From Yokenella regensburgei ATCC 49455 (GTDB lineage Bacteria > Pseudomonadota > Gammaproteobacteria > Enterobacterales > Enterobacteriaceae): a DNA stretch of 64,000 nucleotides. The stretch is taken from NCBI RefSeq assembly GCF_000735455.1, contig NZ_JMPS01000020.1:124001-188000 (forward strand). Reading direction: 5' to 3'. The first letter of the stretch is position 1, and the number at the start of each line of letters is the position of its first letter. A program made the position numbers and the translations under genes. This document shows positions 42,251 through 53,559 of this stretch, piece by piece. The notes under the pieces are model-generated. The model saw only the letters and a list, made by a program, of their open reading frames with translations. It was not told the DNA's origin and did no database searches.

Positions 42251-44167
42251 TTATTTCTTACCGGACAGCAGTGCCAGGACTTCATCGACGCTGGTGGTGC
42301 TGGCCAGGCGCTCAATCACCGATTCATCATCCAGCGCATTGGTCAGACTGGTAATGACCTGGATGTGTTCGTTATTGCGTGCGGCAATACCAATCACCAG
42401 GCGGGCGATGTCGTCAGGCTCTTCACCGAAGTGCACACCCTGCGGATACTGGCAGAAGACCACACCGGTTTTCAGCACACGGTCTTTAGCTTCAACCGTG
42501 CCGTGCGGTACCGCGATGGACTCGCCCAGGTAGGTCGGGGTCAGTTTTTCACGGTCCAGCATCGCTTCGACATATTCCGGCTCAACGTAGCCGCCTTTCA
42601 CTAACTGCTCACCGGCAAAGCGGATGGCTTCTTCTTTGGTCGCCGCATGACGGCCGAGGAAGATGTTTTCTGCACCCAGTTTGAACAGGTGGCTGTTGTC
42701 CGCATCGAAGCTGTCTTTCAGGCTATCGCGAACCTTTTCTTCGTTGTCGGTATGGCGCTGTGCTGCTACCAGACGCTCGGTCAGATTGGTGTAAAGACCG
42801 CTGTCGAGGAAGTTGGTCAGCGAAATGTGCTGTGCCTGCGGAACCTGGCGCATAGCGCGCTCGGTCAGATCACGGTGGGTGATGACCAGGTCAACATCCG
42901 GCGGCAGGCTGTTAATGGCGCTATTGGTGACGGAGATGTTGGTAAGACCCGCATCCTGCACTTTCTTACGCAGCACACCGGCACCCATGGCGCTTGAACC
43001 CATACCGGCGTCACAGGCCACAATAATTTTGCGCACGTGGCTCAGATCGTTGGTGACGTCGCCTGCGGTCAGCGGAGATGCTGCACCTTTGGATTCCGCT
43101 TTCATGTCGTGCATACGGCGAGTCGCGGCTTCGATATCGTCGTCTTCTTTAACCTTGCTTGTTTTCAGCAGGATAGCGGAAACCACGAAGGAAACGGCCA
43201 TCGCAGCAACAATCGCAGTGATGTTCGCGAAGTAGGCACCTTTCGGCGTCATCGCCAGAACGGCAAGGATAGAACCCGGAGAAGCCGGAGAAACCAGACC
43301 ACCGTTCAGGATAGTCAGGGTGAACACGCCGGTCATACCGCCGAGGATAACGGCGAGGATCAGACGCGGGTTCATCAGCACGTACGGGAAGTAGATTTCG
43401 TGGATACCGCCCAGGAAGTGGATGATTGCTGCACCGCCTGCAGACTGCTTAGCACTACCGCGACCGAAGAACATGTACGCCAGCAGAACGCCCATCCCCG
43501 GACCCGGGTTGGCTTCAATCAGGAAGAAGATAGATTTGCCAAGTTCATGCGACTGCTGGATACCCAGCGGCGAGAAGATGCCGTGGTTGATGGCGTTGTT
43601 GAGGAACAGGATTTTTGCCGGTTCAACAAAGATGGACGCCAGCGGCAGCATGTCGTGTGCCACCATGAAGTTAACGCCCGCAGCCAGCGCCTTGGACAGC
43701 ACCTCTACGGTTGGGCCGATGCCTTTGAACGCCAGCATAGCGAGGATCATACCGATGATGCCGGCGGAGAAGTTATTCACCAGCATTTCGAAACCGGATT
43801 TGATCTTACCGTCAACTGCCGCATCGAATTTCTTAATGCAGTAGCCGCCCAGCGGACCGGCGATCATCGCACCGAGGAACATCGGCATATCTGCACCGAC
43901 GATAACACCCATTGTGGTGATAGCACCGACCACGCCACCGCGATCGCCACCCACCAGACGACCACCGGTGAAACCGATCAGCAGCGGCAGGAGGTAGGTG
44001 ATCATCGGGCCGACCAGCTTCGCCAGCGTTTCGTTCGGCAACCACCCTGTTGGAATGAATAATGCGGTGATAATACCCCACGCGATAAACGCGCCGATAT
44101 TTGGCATCACCATGTTGCTGAGGAATCGACCAAAGCTTTGCACTTTGATCTTGATATCGGATGACAT
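42251..44167 (-). CDS. mtlA: PTS mannitol-specific EIICBA component
   Basis: MtlA imports and phosphorylates mannitol. The start at 44167 (MSSDIKIKVQSFGRF) gives 638 residues. Domains in order: membrane EIIC (about 1-345), EIIB with phosphocysteine in VACDAGMGSSAMG (near residue 384), and EIIA with phosphohistidine in SIAVPHGTVEAK (near residue 555). It heads the mtlADR operon behind a region with several CRP-like sites. Confidence 0.98.
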   Translation of the reverse strand: MSSDIKIKVQSFGRFLSNMVMPNIGAFIAWGIITALFIPTGWLPNETLAKLVGPMITYLLPLLIGFTGGRLVGGDRGGVVGAITTMGVIVGADMPMFLGAMIAGPLGGYCIKKFDAAVDGKIKSGFEMLVNNFSAGIIGMILAMLAFKGIGPTVEVLSKALAAGVNFMVAHDMLPLASIFVEPAKILFLNNAINHGIFSPLGIQQSHELGKSIFFLIEANPGPGMGVLLAYMFFGRGSAKQSAGGAAIIHFLGGIHEIYFPYVLMNPRLILAVILGGMTGVFTLTILNGGLVSPASPGSILAVLAMTPKGAYFANITAIVAAMAVSFVVSAILLKTSKVKEDDDIEAATRRMHDMKAESKGAASPLTAGDVTNDLSHVRKIIVACDAGMGSSAMGAGVLRKKVQDAGLTNISVTNSAINSLPPDVDLVITHRDLTERAMRQVPQAQHISLTNFLDSGLYTNLTERLVAAQRHTDNEEKVRDSLKDSFDADNSHLFKLGAENIFLGRHAATKEEAIRFAGEQLVKGGYVEPEYVEAMLDREKLTPTYLGESIAVPHGTVEAKDRVLKTGVVFCQYPQGVHFGEEPDDIARLVIGIAARNNEHIQVITSLTNALDDESVIERLASTTSVDEVLALLSGKK

Positions 44168-44312
44168 AAAAAACACCCCTTCTTATGTTTGCTGACGCGC
44201 AGGCCGGAAGCCCGAGGTTTTTTTGTTAATGTGGCGGCAGAGGTAGCCGGACCCTGTTGATATGGCGAAATCTGGCACTGAATCGTTCAACTGTCCAGCT
44301 AGCGCCAATTAG

Positions 44313-44526
44313 TGTGATTTACATCACGTTAATATAGGGTGGTAAGGATAAGTTTGCGTGATCAGCATCACAAAAGTGTTGTATGAAAAGCCATCGCCAG
44401 TACAGATTTAGCGCAAATTGGCAATTTAATGTGATTGGTATCACGTTGTTGGTGTGTGTGTTTGTTATGAATGCGTGATGAATATCACAAAATATTTTCA
44501 TCTGAATTTGAGCAGATGTGATCTGC
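44313..44526 (-). promoter_or_regulatory. mtlA control region with four good and one weak CRP-like sites
   Basis: Sites of the form TGTGA-N6-TCACA occur at 44313-44328, 44357-44372, 44430-44445 and 44474-44489; each has 4-5 matching bases in both half-sites. A fifth, weak one starts at 44517 (TGTGA with a poor right half). E. coli mtlADR is known for five CRP sites, so catabolite control is expected here. The 534-bp gap 44168-44701 otherwise holds A/T-rich sequence and presumably the yibI promoter; no gene was seen. Confidence 0.75.
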
Positions 44527-44701
44527 GCCAGATTCTGGCACTGACATTTTACTTGCCAAAAAAAGCAACTTAAGACCAAAAAAAATATTTTTTTTGTGGT
44601 ATGGCAAAAAACCTTAACAACAGTTATGTTCAAAACATCAGCCAGGGTGCATACGGCTGCCAGCATAAAAAAACTCTAAATAGCGTGAATACGAGGCAGG
44701 T

Positions 44702-45064
44702 ATGTTTCTAAATTATTTCGCGTTGGGCGTGCTGATCTTCGTATTTTTGGTTCTGTTTTATGGGATCATCGCCATCCACGATATTCCCTACAACATGGCT
44801 AAGAAGCGCAACCATCCCCATGCCGATGCCATCCATACGGCGGGCTGGATTAGCCTGTTTACACTCCATGCCATTTGGCCGTTCTTGTGGATTTGGGCAA
44901 CGCTCTACCAGCCTGAACGTGGCTGGGGCATGCAGTCACATGTCACTCCTACCGGAAAGGATCCAGACCCCGAGATTGCTGCACTGGCAGCGCGTATCAG
45001 CCAGTTGGAAAAAAGACTGGATCGGGAGAATAAAACCGATAACTCCACCTTTCCGGAGAATTAA
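44702..45064 (+). CDS. yibI: YibI, DUF3302 inner-membrane protein
   Basis: A 120-residue protein has two predicted membrane helices (about residues 5-25 and 48-68) and a charged C-terminal tail that is coiled-coil-like ([17 protein letters not shown]). It belongs to DUF3302 and is the E. coli YibI length. It is 2 bp ahead of yibH, so the two are cotranscribed. The function is unknown; small DUF3302 proteins often accompany HlyD-type proteins. Confidence 0.9.
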   Translation: MFLNYFALGVLIFVFLVLFYGIIAIHDIPYNMAKKRNHPHADAIHTAGWISLFTLHAIWPFLWIWATLYQPERGWGMQSHVTPTGKDPDPEIAALAARISQLEKRLDRENKTDNSTFPEN

Positions 45065-45066
45065 TC

Positions 45067-46203
45067 ATGGATTTGTTGATTATCCTGACCTATGTGGCAT
45101 TCGCCTGGGCCATCTTTAAAATATTCCGTATCCCGGTAAACCAATGGACGCTTGCTACCGCAACATTAGGGGGCGTGTTTATTGTTGCGGGACTTATCTT
45201 ATTAATGAACTACAACCACCCGTACACCTTTTCTGCGCAGAAAGCGGTTATCTCGATCCCTATTACTCCGCAGGTGACAGGAATAGTGAGTGAGGTGACA
45301 GATAAACAAAACTCACTGATTAAGAAAGGTGAAGTGTTATTTAAATTAGATCCGACCCGCTATCAGGCGCGGGTCGATCGTCTGCAGGCCGACCTGGTGA
45401 CGGCTATCCATAATACGGATGTATTGAGGGGACAACTGACCGAGGCTATCGCCAATACCCAACGGGTGGGTGCTGAACGTGACAGGCTGTACAAAGAGTA
45501 CCAGCGTTATCTGCAGGGTAGCCGTGCCAAGGTTAACCCGTTCTCGGAAAGCGATATTGATAACGCCCGACAAAACTATCTGGCGCAGGATGCGATGGTG
45601 AAATCGTCGGTCGCGGAGCAGTCGCAGATTAAAAGCCAGCTCGACAGCATGGTCAACGGTGAGCAATCCCAAATTGTCAGCCTGCGTGCGCAGTTGACGG
45701 AAGCGCGTTACAACCTCGATCAGACGGTGATCCGCGCGCCGAGCAACGGCTATGCGACTCAGGTGCTGATCCGCCCGGGGACCTATGCCGCAGCACTGCC
45801 GCTGCGCCCGGTGATGGTGTTTATTCCGGAGCAAAAAAGACAGATTGTTGCGCAGTTCCGGCAAAACTCGCTGCTGCGTCTCAAGCCTGGTGATGAAGCT
45901 GAAGTGGTATTCAACGCCCTGCCAGGACAGGTTTTTGAAGGCAAGCTGACCACCATTCTTCCGGTAGTGCCTGGCGGCTCCTACCAGGCGCAGGGCTCGC
46001 TGCAGTCATTAACCGTGGTGCCCGGCACTGACGGCGTGCTGGCGCTGATTGAGCTTACACCAAACGAGGAGGTGGACGCGCTGCCGGACGGTATTTACGC
46101 CCAGGTGGCGGTCTATTCAGACCACTTTAGTCATGTTGCGGTGATGCGTAAAGTACTGCTGCGGATGACCAGCTGGATGCATTACCTGTATCTCGATCAT
46201 TAA
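45067..46203 (+). CDS. yibH: YibH, HlyD-family membrane fusion protein
   Basis: A 378-residue periplasmic adaptor has one or two N-terminal membrane helices (about residues 4-50), a biotinyl-lipoyl-like segment ([16 protein letters not shown]), an alpha-helical hairpin (about 105-215) and a beta-barrel C-terminal part with [15 protein letters not shown]. It belongs to the EmrA/HlyD family. No inner-membrane exporter or outer-membrane channel gene is next to it, so the partner is unknown. It is paired with yibI, as in E. coli. Confidence 0.92.
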   Translation: MDLLIILTYVAFAWAIFKIFRIPVNQWTLATATLGGVFIVAGLILLMNYNHPYTFSAQKAVISIPITPQVTGIVSEVTDKQNSLIKKGEVLFKLDPTRYQARVDRLQADLVTAIHNTDVLRGQLTEAIANTQRVGAERDRLYKEYQRYLQGSRAKVNPFSESDIDNARQNYLAQDAMVKSSVAEQSQIKSQLDSMVNGEQSQIVSLRAQLTEARYNLDQTVIRAPSNGYATQVLIRPGTYAAALPLRPVMVFIPEQKRQIVAQFRQNSLLRLKPGDEAEVVFNALPGQVFEGKLTTILPVVPGGSYQAQGSLQSLTVVPGTDGVLALIELTPNEEVDALPDGIYAQVAVYSDHFSHVAVMRKVLLRMTSWMHYLYLDH

Positions 46204-46239
46204 TCTTTAATCAGGTTTTTACATTGCCTGCACCATACA

Positions 46240-46403
46240 AGGTTGTGCCCTACAATTGCACGCGTCCCGAAGGGCTGAGGTCATTTTTAAGCATGGCTGT
46301 GTTGCTCACGACTCATTTGGGTCCCCAAACTTCGCCGTTCGCGCCTTACCCTGCTTAAAAATGACTATCAGCGCCAAACGCGTGCAATTGTAGGGCGCAA
46401 CCT
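46240..46403. repeat. 164-bp nested palindrome upstream of yibF
   Basis: The outer 26-bp arms (46240-46265 and 46378-46403) match at 25 of 26 positions. Inside, 14-bp arms (46280-46293 and 46352-46365) match perfectly, and a TTTGGG/CCCAAA pair lies near the centre (46316-46329). As RNA it would form one long, interrupted hairpin ending 39 bp before the yibF ATG. It may be a miniature inverted-repeat element; there is no transposase gene and no coding frame. Confidence 0.8.
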
Positions 46404-46442
46404 ATACCTTTGTGTATCTTCGTCGGTGACAAGGAGCAGGCA

Positions 46443-47051
46443 ATGAAACTGATCGGCAGTTATACCAGTCCGTTTGTGCGCAAAATTTCGGTTCTCTTGC
46501 TGGAGAAAGGTATCCCCTTCGACTTCATCAACGAAATGCCCTACAACGCCGAAAACGGCGTGGCGCAATACAATCCCCTCGGCAAAGTGCCTGCTCTGTT
46601 AACCGACGACGGCGAGTGCTGGTATGACTCGCCGATTATCGCCCAGTATATTGAACTGTTAAACGTCGCCCCGACGATGGTCCCCGTTGAGCCAAAAGCA
46701 GCGCTGAAGATGCGCCAACTCGAGTCGCTTGCCGACGGCATTATGGATGCTGGGCTCGTCGCGGTTCGCGAACTGGCGCGCCCGGTGGCGCAGCAATCGC
46801 AGGATGAACAACTGCGCCAGCGGGAAAAGATTAGTCGCAGCCTCGACATGCTTGAGCATTACATCGCTGACGGCACGCTGAAGGCGGATGAGGTGAATCT
46901 TGCGACCATCGCGGTGGCCTGTGCGATTGGCTATCTCAACTTTCGCCGCATTGCCCCGGGCTGGTGCGCCACGCGCCCACACCTGGTCAAACTGGTCGAG
47001 ACGCTGTTCCAGCGCGAAAGCTTTGCGCGCACAGAACCACCAAAGGCTTGA
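46443..47051 (+). CDS. yibF: YibF, glutathione S-transferase-like protein
   Basis: A 202-residue GST-fold protein (start [19 protein letters not shown] at 46443) is preceded by AAGGAG at 46431-46436. It has an N-terminal thioredoxin-like domain with cis-Pro in GKVPAL and the [10 protein letters not shown] glutathione segment, then a C-terminal helical domain. The catalytic substrate is unknown. It lies upstream of selA, as in E. coli. Confidence 0.93.
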   Translation: MKLIGSYTSPFVRKISVLLLEKGIPFDFINEMPYNAENGVAQYNPLGKVPALLTDDGECWYDSPIIAQYIELLNVAPTMVPVEPKAALKMRQLESLADGIMDAGLVAVRELARPVAQQSQDEQLRQREKISRSLDMLEHYIADGTLKADEVNLATIAVACAIGYLNFRRIAPGWCATRPHLVKLVETLFQRESFARTEPPKA

Positions 47052-47106
47052 TACCGGTTATGTCCGAGCGCGGCAACACGCAGTACAATTCCCCGCATGT
47101 CGTCAC

Positions 47107-47127
47107 CCCTCTCCCGTCGGGAGGGGG
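47107..47127. repeat. Short palindrome between yibF and selA
   Basis: CTCCCG (47111-47116) and CGGGAG (47118-47123) extend through a G-T pair to flanking CCC/GGG. It shares the CCCTCTCCC core of the larger palindrome between mtlA and mtlD. Confidence 0.5.
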
Positions 47128-47149
47128 CAACCCATAGCCAGGCCATTCC

Positions 47150-48538
47150 ATGACAACCGAAAACCGTTCACTCTACAGCCAGCTTCCTGCCACCGATCGC
47201 CTGCTGCGCGATCCGACCTTTTCCTCGTTACTCGCTCGTTTCGGCCATAGCCGAATTGTCGACACGCTTCGCCTGATGCAGGACGAAGCCCGCGCGGCTA
47301 TCCGCGATACGGGGGCGTTACCGCAGTGGTGTGAGGCCTGGGCACAGGAAGTTGCTGCTCGCCTGGAGCAGGATGAGCAAAGCGCGCTGCGACCGGTGTT
47401 TAACCTGACCGGCACGGTGCTGCATACCAACCTGGGACGCGCGCTACAGTCAGAGGCGGCGGTTGACGCGGTTGCGCAGGCGATGCGTTCGCCGGTGACG
47501 CTCGAATACAGTCTGGAAGGTGCTGGACGCGGTCATCGTGACCGGGCGCTGGCAGATTTGCTCTGTCGGCTGACCGGCGCAGAGGACGCCTGCATTGTGA
47601 ACAACAATGCCGCTGCGGTGCTGCTGATGCTGGCGGCAACCGCTGCCGGCAAAGAGGTGGTGGTATCACGCGGCGAGCTGGTGGAGATTGGCGGCGCATT
47701 CCGTATTCCCGACGTGATGCGCCAGGCCGGTTGTGTATTGCGTGAAGTGGGCACCACCAACCGCACCCACGCCTGGGATTACCGCGACGCGGTGAACGAA
47801 GATACGGGCATGTTGCTGAAGGTGCATACCAGCAACTACAGCATTGAGGGATTTACTAAATCGGTGGATGAAGCTGAACTGGCGGCGCTTGGCCGGGAGC
47901 TGAATGTGCCGGTGATGGCCGATCTCGGTAGCGGTACGCTGGTGGATTTCAGCCAGTACGGGCTACCGAAAGAACCTATGCCGCAGGAAATGATAGCCGC
48001 AGGCGTGAGTCTGGTGAGTTTCTCCGGTGATAAGCTGCTGGGAGGACCGCAGGCCGGGATTATCGTCGGCAAGCGCGAGTGGATTGAGCGTCTGCAGCAG
48101 CACCCGCTAAAGCGTGCTCTGCGGGCAGACAAAATGACCCTGGCGGCGCTTGAAGCCACGCTGCGGCTCTATCTGCATCCGGAAACCCTGTGCCAGACGC
48201 TGCCAACGCTGCGTCTTCTGACGCGTTCTGAAGCGGATATTCGTCAGCAGGCCGAACGCCTGCAGCCGCAGCTTGCCGCGCGCTACCCGGAGTTTGAGGT
48301 TACTATCGCGTCCTGTTTGTCGCAGATTGGCAGCGGGGCGTTACCTGTTGACCGGCTGCCTGGTGTGGCTCTGACCTTTACCCCCCGCGACGGTCGCGGC
48401 GGTAGCCTGGAGGCGCTGGCCGCACGCTGGCGTGCGCTGCCGGTTCCTGTTATCGGTCGTACAGGTGAGGGTCGCCTGTGGCTGGATTTACGCTGCCTTG
48501 AAGATGAATTGCGTTTTCTGGAGATGCTACTGAAATGA
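47150..48538 (+). CDS. selA: L-seryl-tRNA(Sec) selenium transferase
   Basis: SelA converts seryl-tRNA(Sec) to selenocysteyl-tRNA(Sec) with selenophosphate. The 462-residue PLP protein has the cofactor-lysine motif [14 protein letters not shown] near residue 295 and [14 protein letters not shown] near 83. It overlaps selB as ATGA (48535-48538). No selenoprotein gene with an in-frame UGA was recognised in the window. Confidence 0.98.
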   Translation: MTTENRSLYSQLPATDRLLRDPTFSSLLARFGHSRIVDTLRLMQDEARAAIRDTGALPQWCEAWAQEVAARLEQDEQSALRPVFNLTGTVLHTNLGRALQSEAAVDAVAQAMRSPVTLEYSLEGAGRGHRDRALADLLCRLTGAEDACIVNNNAAAVLLMLAATAAGKEVVVSRGELVEIGGAFRIPDVMRQAGCVLREVGTTNRTHAWDYRDAVNEDTGMLLKVHTSNYSIEGFTKSVDEAELAALGRELNVPVMADLGSGTLVDFSQYGLPKEPMPQEMIAAGVSLVSFSGDKLLGGPQAGIIVGKREWIERLQQHPLKRALRADKMTLAALEATLRLYLHPETLCQTLPTLRLLTRSEADIRQQAERLQPQLAARYPEFEVTIASCLSQIGSGALPVDRLPGVALTFTPRDGRGGSLEALAARWRALPVPVIGRTGEGRLWLDLRCLEDELRFLEMLLK

Positions 48539-50391
48539 TTATTGCTACTGCCGGGCATGTTGACCACGGTAAAACGACGCTGCTGCAGGCGATAACCGGC
48601 GTGAATGCCGACCGCCTGCCGGAAGAAAAAACGCGCGGGATGACCATCGATCTTGGCTACGCCTACTGGCCACAGCCTGATGGCCGTGTGCTGGGTTTTA
48701 TTGATGTTCCGGGTCATGAGAAGTTTCTCTCCAACATGCTGGCAGGTGTGGGCGGTATCGACCACGCGTTACTGGTGGTGGCCTGTGATGATGGCGTAAT
48801 GGCGCAAACGCGTGAACATCTGGCGATTTTACAACTGACCGGTAATCCAACCCTGACGGTTGCACTAACGAAAGTTGACCGTGTTGAAGCCGCGCGCATC
48901 GATGAAGTACGCCAGGAAATTAGTGCGGTGCTGCAGGAGTTTGGCTTTACCAGCGCCACACTGTTTGAAACGGCGGCTACCGAAGGCCGTGGTATTGATG
49001 CACTGCGAGAACATCTCCTCCGGTTACCAGAGCGAGCGCATCCGGAACATCAGCGTTTCCGGCTGGCCATCGACCGGGCGTTCACCGTGAAAGGGGCAGG
49101 CCTGGTAGTGACCGGGACGGCGTTTTCCGGTGATGTGAAAACCGGCGATACGCTGTGGCTGACCGGGGTAGATACGCCGGTGCGAGTGCGTGGTATCCAT
49201 GCGCAGAATCAGCCGGTAGAGCACGCCCACGGCGGGCAACGCATTGCCCTGAATATTAGCGGTGATGTGGAGAAAGAGGCGCTGACCCGCGGTGACTGGC
49301 TGCTGTCGCAAACGCCGCCGGAGGCTGCAGAACGCGTCATTGTTGAGCTGCAAACCCACCATCCGCTGAGCCAGTGGCAACCGCTGCACATTCACCACGC
49401 GGCAAGCCACATCACCGGTCGTGTTTCGCTGCTGGAGGGCAACCTGGCGGAGCTGGTGCTTGATAAGCCGCTGTGGCTTGCGGATAACGACCGTCTGGTG
49501 CTGCGCGACGTCTCTGCCCGTACAACCCTTGCCGGGGCCAGAGTGGTGACACTGCATTCGCCAAAACGTGGCAAACGTAAACCTGAATATCTGCAATGGT
49601 TGCACGCGCTGGCCGCTGTGAAGGACGATGCCGAAGCGCTGGACGTTCATCTGCAGCGTGATGCGGTGAAGCTGGCGACGTTCGGCTGGGCACGCCAGCT
49701 TAACGATACGGGTCTGCAGGCGCTTCTGGGGAAACCGGGTTTCATTCAGGCCAGCGGTAGCCTGCTTGATGCACCGCTGGCTGCGGGCTGGCAGCGTAAA
49801 CTCCTCGATGCGCTGTCGCGCTATCACGAACAGCATCGTGACGAGCCGGGGCCGGGGCGTGAACGTCTGCGGCGCATTGCGTTACCGATGGAAGATGAAG
49901 CACTGGTGCTGACGCTGATTGAACAGATGCGTGACGGCGGTACCATTCAAAGTCATCACGGCTGGTTGCACCTGCCGGATCATAAAGCCGGATTTACCGA
50001 TGAGCAGCAGACTATCTGGCTGAAAGCAGAACCGCTGTTTGGCGACGAACCCTGGTGGGTGCGTGACCTGGCACGAGAAACGGGCACCGATGAGCAGGTG
50101 ATGCGTGGCGTACTGCGGCAGGCGGCACAGCAGGGGATGATTACGGCGATCGTGAAAGATCGTTATTACCGTAACGATCGTATCGTAACTTTCGCGAAGA
50201 TGATCCGTGAGCTGGATCTGGCTCGTGGCTCCACCTGTGCGGCAGACTTTCGCGATACCTTAAACGTCGGGCGCAAACTGGCGATTCAAATTCTCGAATA
50301 TTTCGATCGTATTGGTTTTACGCGGCGTCGCGGAAACGATCATTTATTACGCGATGCATTATTATTTCCTGAAATAAGCGATCAAGAATAA
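48535..50391 (+). CDS. selB: Selenocysteine-specific elongation factor SelB
   Basis: SelB delivers selenocysteyl-tRNA to UGA codons by also binding the SECIS hairpin. The 618-residue protein has the G-domain motifs GHVDHGKTT (residues 7-15), DVPGHEKFL and TKVD, then two EF-Tu-like beta-barrels. The C-terminus contains tandem winged-helix domains (about residues 440-618) for SECIS RNA. It starts inside the selA stop. Confidence 0.98.
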   Translation: MIIATAGHVDHGKTTLLQAITGVNADRLPEEKTRGMTIDLGYAYWPQPDGRVLGFIDVPGHEKFLSNMLAGVGGIDHALLVVACDDGVMAQTREHLAILQLTGNPTLTVALTKVDRVEAARIDEVRQEISAVLQEFGFTSATLFETAATEGRGIDALREHLLRLPERAHPEHQRFRLAIDRAFTVKGAGLVVTGTAFSGDVKTGDTLWLTGVDTPVRVRGIHAQNQPVEHAHGGQRIALNISGDVEKEALTRGDWLLSQTPPEAAERVIVELQTHHPLSQWQPLHIHHAASHITGRVSLLEGNLAELVLDKPLWLADNDRLVLRDVSARTTLAGARVVTLHSPKRGKRKPEYLQWLHALAAVKDDAEALDVHLQRDAVKLATFGWARQLNDTGLQALLGKPGFIQASGSLLDAPLAAGWQRKLLDALSRYHEQHRDEPGPGRERLRRIALPMEDEALVLTLIEQMRDGGTIQSHHGWLHLPDHKAGFTDEQQTIWLKAEPLFGDEPWWVRDLARETGTDEQVMRGVLRQAAQQGMITAIVKDRYYRNDRIVTFAKMIRELDLARGSTCAADFRDTLNVGRKLAIQILEYFDRIGFTRRRGNDHLLRDALLFPEISDQE

Positions 50392-50437
50392 TAGACCAAA
50401 TACTACCAAATGGTTATTTTTGTTAGTTAATATTTCT

Positions 50438-50469
50438 CCCCGCAGGATTTAAATTTTTAACCTGCGGGG
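50438..50469. repeat. Hairpin after selB
   Basis: A perfect 9-bp stem (CCCCGCAGG/CCTGCGGGG) with a 14-nt A/T-rich loop lies 47 bp past the selB stop. No T-tract follows on the plus strand, so terminator status is uncertain. Confidence 0.5.
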
Positions 50470-50556
50470 AAGGTCGCAAAAAAATAGTTTATCCCTGTTG
50501 TTGGTAATGTCTTTTTCGTAAGCTCGATGGTCGTTGATCGCAATTAAGGAACGACC

Positions 50557-51708
50557 ATGACAACATCCGTATTTTATATCCCTTCAGTGAATATTATTGG
50601 CGCAGATTCATTAACCAGCGCAATTGATACCGTACGTGAACACGGCTGGCGCCGGGCGCTGATTGTCACTGATACCATGCTGAACAAGCTAGGAATGGCT
50701 GGCCAGATCCAAAAATCGCTGGCTGAGCGCGATATATTCAGCGTTATTTATGATGGTACACATCCTAATCCGACAACCGCAAACGTGGCGGCAGGGCTGG
50801 AATTATTAAAAGAAAATCAGTGCGATTGCGTTATTTCTCTCGGCGGCGGTTCACCGCATGACTGTGCGAAAGGCATTGCGTTGGTTGCAGCAAACGGTGG
50901 CGAAATTCGTGATTATGAAGGCGTAGATCGCTCGGAAAAACCGCAGTTACCGATGATTGCGATTAATACCACCGCCGGTACCGCATCTGAAATGACGCGT
51001 TTTTGCATTATCACCGACGAATCACGACATATTAAAATGGCGATCGTGGATAAACACGTCACGCCAGTGTTATCCGTTAACGATCCTACATTAATGATGG
51101 GCATGCCGAAATCGCTCACCGCAGCGACCGGTATGGATGCGCTCACCCACGCTATTGAAGCCTATGTGTCTACCGCCGCTACGCCAATCACTGATGCCTG
51201 CGCGCTGAAAGCAATGACCATGATAGCGGAACACCTTCCCCACGCGGTGGAAGATGGCAGCAACATGGCGGCACGTGAAGCCATGGCTTATGCCCAGTTC
51301 CTGGCCGGTATGGCCTTCAATAACGCTTCTTTAGGTTATGTTCATGCGATGGCGCATCAGCTGGGTGGTTTCTACGATCTGCCGCACGGCGTGTGCAACG
51401 CGGTGCTGTTGCCTCATGTCCAGCAGTTCAACAGCAAGGTTGCCGCTGCTCGTCTGCGTGACTGCGCACAGGCGATGGGCGTCGATGTCAGCCGCATGAA
51501 CGCACAGCAGGGGGCAGAGGCCTGCATCGCAGAGATTCGTAGCCTGGCACAGGAGGTCAATATCCCGGCAGGACTACGCGCGCTGAATGTGAAAGAAGAA
51601 GACTTCCCGGTGCTTGCTACTAACGCGCTGAACGATGCCTGTGGCCTGACTAACCCTGTCACCGCCACTCATGAAGAGATTATGGCTATCTATCGCGCCG
51701 CCATGTAA
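50557..51708 (+). CDS. yiaY: YiaY, iron-dependent alcohol dehydrogenase
   Basis: A 383-residue group III (iron-containing) alcohol dehydrogenase. The NAD-binding [14 protein letters not shown] (near residue 95) and the metal-site segments [13 protein letters not shown] (near 195) and HAMAHQLGG...[13 protein letters not shown] (near 265-280) are present. The substrate is unproven; E. coli YiaY is related to propanediol oxidoreductase FucO. It lies between selB and aldB, so alcohol and aldehyde oxidation may be linked here. Confidence 0.94.
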   Translation: MTTSVFYIPSVNIIGADSLTSAIDTVREHGWRRALIVTDTMLNKLGMAGQIQKSLAERDIFSVIYDGTHPNPTTANVAAGLELLKENQCDCVISLGGGSPHDCAKGIALVAANGGEIRDYEGVDRSEKPQLPMIAINTTAGTASEMTRFCIITDESRHIKMAIVDKHVTPVLSVNDPTLMMGMPKSLTAATGMDALTHAIEAYVSTAATPITDACALKAMTMIAEHLPHAVEDGSNMAAREAMAYAQFLAGMAFNNASLGYVHAMAHQLGGFYDLPHGVCNAVLLPHVQQFNSKVAAARLRDCAQAMGVDVSRMNAQQGAEACIAEIRSLAQEVNIPAGLRALNVKEEDFPVLATNALNDACGLTNPVTATHEEIMAIYRAAM

Positions 51709-51800
51709 TCCGTGACAGCGGTCGTAAAGTCGTGACCGGCTGGCGAAGAACTCGCCAGCCACGACTAACCTTACTGGACATTCACGGTAAGGAGGCAGCC

Positions 51801-53339
51801 ATGACGAACAACCCGCACACAGCAAATATCCAGCCAGGTGAATACGGTTACCCGCTTAAATTAAAACCCCGCTATAACAACTTTATTGGTGGTGAATGGG
51901 TCGCTCCGGTCAACGGGGAGTACTTCAAAAACCTGACGCCAGTGACGGGCCAGGTACTGTGTGAAGTGGCCTCCTCTGGTAAACAGGATATTGAGCTGGC
52001 GCTGGATGCAGCGCATAAAGCAAAAGATAAATGGGCACATACCTCAGTGCAGGATCGTGCGGCGGTGTTGCTGAAAATTGCCGACCGCATGGAGCAGAAC
52101 CTGGAGCTGTTGGCCACGGCTGAAACCTGGGACAACGGCAAACCGATTCGTGAAACCATGGGTGCCGACGTACCGCTCGCTATCGATCATTTCCGCTATT
52201 TTGCTTCCTGTATCCGCGCTCAGGAAGGCGGTATCAGCGAGGTGGACAGCGACACTGTTGCCTATCATTTCCATGAGCCGCTGGGCGTGGTGGGGCAAAT
52301 CATCCCGTGGAACTTCCCCCTGCTGATGGCAAGCTGGAAAATGGCCCCGGCGCTGGCCGCGGGGAACTGCATTGTGCTGAAACCAGCGCGCCTGACACCG
52401 CTCTCAATCCTGCTGTTGATGGAGATTGTCGGCGATCTGCTGCCGCCTGGCGTGCTCAACGTGGTAAACGGTGCCGGCGGTGAGATTGGCGAACATCTGG
52501 CAACCTCTAAGCGCATTGCCAAGGTGGCGTTTACCGGTTCGACGGAGGTCGGCCAGCAGATCATGCAGTACGCCACCCAGAATATTATTCCGGTAACGCT
52601 CGAACTGGGCGGTAAATCACCGAACATCTTTTTTGCCGATGTGATGGATGAAGAAGATGCCTATTTCGATAAGGCGCTGGAAGGTTTTGCGCTGTTCGCC
52701 TTCAACCAGGGCGAGGTGTGTACCTGCCCAAGCCGCGCGCTGGTGCAGGAGTCTATCTACGAGCGCTTTATGGAGCGTGCTATTCGTCGGGTAGAGAGCA
52801 TTCGTAGCGGTAACCCGCTGGATAAAATCACGCAGATGGGGGCGCAGGTCTCACATGGCCAGCTCGACACCATCCTCAACTATATCGATATCGGCAAGAA
52901 AGAAGGGGCGGATATCCTCACCGGCGGACGCCGCCGCCGCCTGGAGGGTGACCTGAAAGAGGGGTATTACCTCGAACCAACTATTCTCTTTGGCAACAAC
53001 AATATGCGGGTTTTCCAGGAGGAAATCTTTGGCCCGGTGCTGGCGGTGACCACCTTCAAAACTATGGAGGAAGCGCTGGAGCTTGCCAACGATACCCAGT
53101 ACGGACTCGGTGCTGGCGTCTGGAGCCGCAATGGCAATCTGGCTTATAAAATGGGCCGGGGGATTCAGGCGGGGCGCGTATGGACTAACTGTTATCACGC
53201 GTACCCGGCGCATGCCGCATTTGGCGGCTACAAGCAGTCAGGTATTGGCCGTGAGACCCACAAGATGATGCTGGAGCACTACCAGCAAACCAAATGTCTG
53301 CTGGTCAGTTACTCCGATAAGCCGCTGGGCTTATTCTGA
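51801..53339 (+). CDS. aldB: Aldehyde dehydrogenase AldB
   Basis: A 512-residue NAD(P)-dependent aldehyde dehydrogenase (start [18 protein letters not shown] at 51801) is preceded by AAGGAGG at 51788-51794. Catalytic Cys lies in [14 protein letters not shown] (near residue 300), and the catalytic Glu segment LELGGKSPN is near 265. E. coli AldB oxidises acetaldehyde and is growth-phase regulated. It lies 92 bp after yiaY. Confidence 0.96.
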   Translation: MTNNPHTANIQPGEYGYPLKLKPRYNNFIGGEWVAPVNGEYFKNLTPVTGQVLCEVASSGKQDIELALDAAHKAKDKWAHTSVQDRAAVLLKIADRMEQNLELLATAETWDNGKPIRETMGADVPLAIDHFRYFASCIRAQEGGISEVDSDTVAYHFHEPLGVVGQIIPWNFPLLMASWKMAPALAAGNCIVLKPARLTPLSILLLMEIVGDLLPPGVLNVVNGAGGEIGEHLATSKRIAKVAFTGSTEVGQQIMQYATQNIIPVTLELGGKSPNIFFADVMDEEDAYFDKALEGFALFAFNQGEVCTCPSRALVQESIYERFMERAIRRVESIRSGNPLDKITQMGAQVSHGQLDTILNYIDIGKKEGADILTGGRRRRLEGDLKEGYYLEPTILFGNNNMRVFQEEIFGPVLAVTTFKTMEEALELANDTQYGLGAGVWSRNGNLAYKMGRGIQAGRVWTNCYHAYPAHAAFGGYKQSGIGRETHKMMLEHYQQTKCLLVSYSDKPLGLF

Positions 53340-53348
53340 CGAGGAACA

Positions 53349-53378
53349 GCAAGCGCCCTCGTGGATAAGGGCGCTTGC
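53349..53378 (+). terminator. Probable terminator hairpin after aldB
   Basis: An 11-bp perfect stem (GCAAGCGCCCT/AGGGCGCTTGC) with an 8-nt loop starts 9 bp past the aldB stop. The following bases are only moderately T-rich, so termination may be partial. Confidence 0.55.
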
Positions 53379-53536
53379 GTATATCTTGCAGGCTCGATCG
53401 TAGTTATTCATGAGAGTTGCAGATTGGCATATTTTTCCCTGCGTACCGCATTCCTTTTCCTGACTTTTGAGGCTGAAAACCTCCATTGCTCACGCTAATG
53501 TGATGAGTATCTTCACTGTGCAATGTGTATGGTGTG

Positions 53537-53542
53537 TATAAT
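53537..53542 (+). promoter_or_regulatory. Extended -10 promoter of hicAB
   Basis: A perfect TATAAT, preceded by TGTG, lies 17 bp upstream of the hicA GTG start. The -35 region is weak, as is usual with extended -10 promoters. Confidence 0.55.
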
Positions 53543-53559
53543 CATGGAAGGCGGGGAAT

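Noticed and set aside
43037-44062. 341-codon rightward open frame inside mtlA
   Set aside because: It is the antisense shadow of a long GC-rich gene, with no binding site, His/Gln/Arg-biased composition and no family features.
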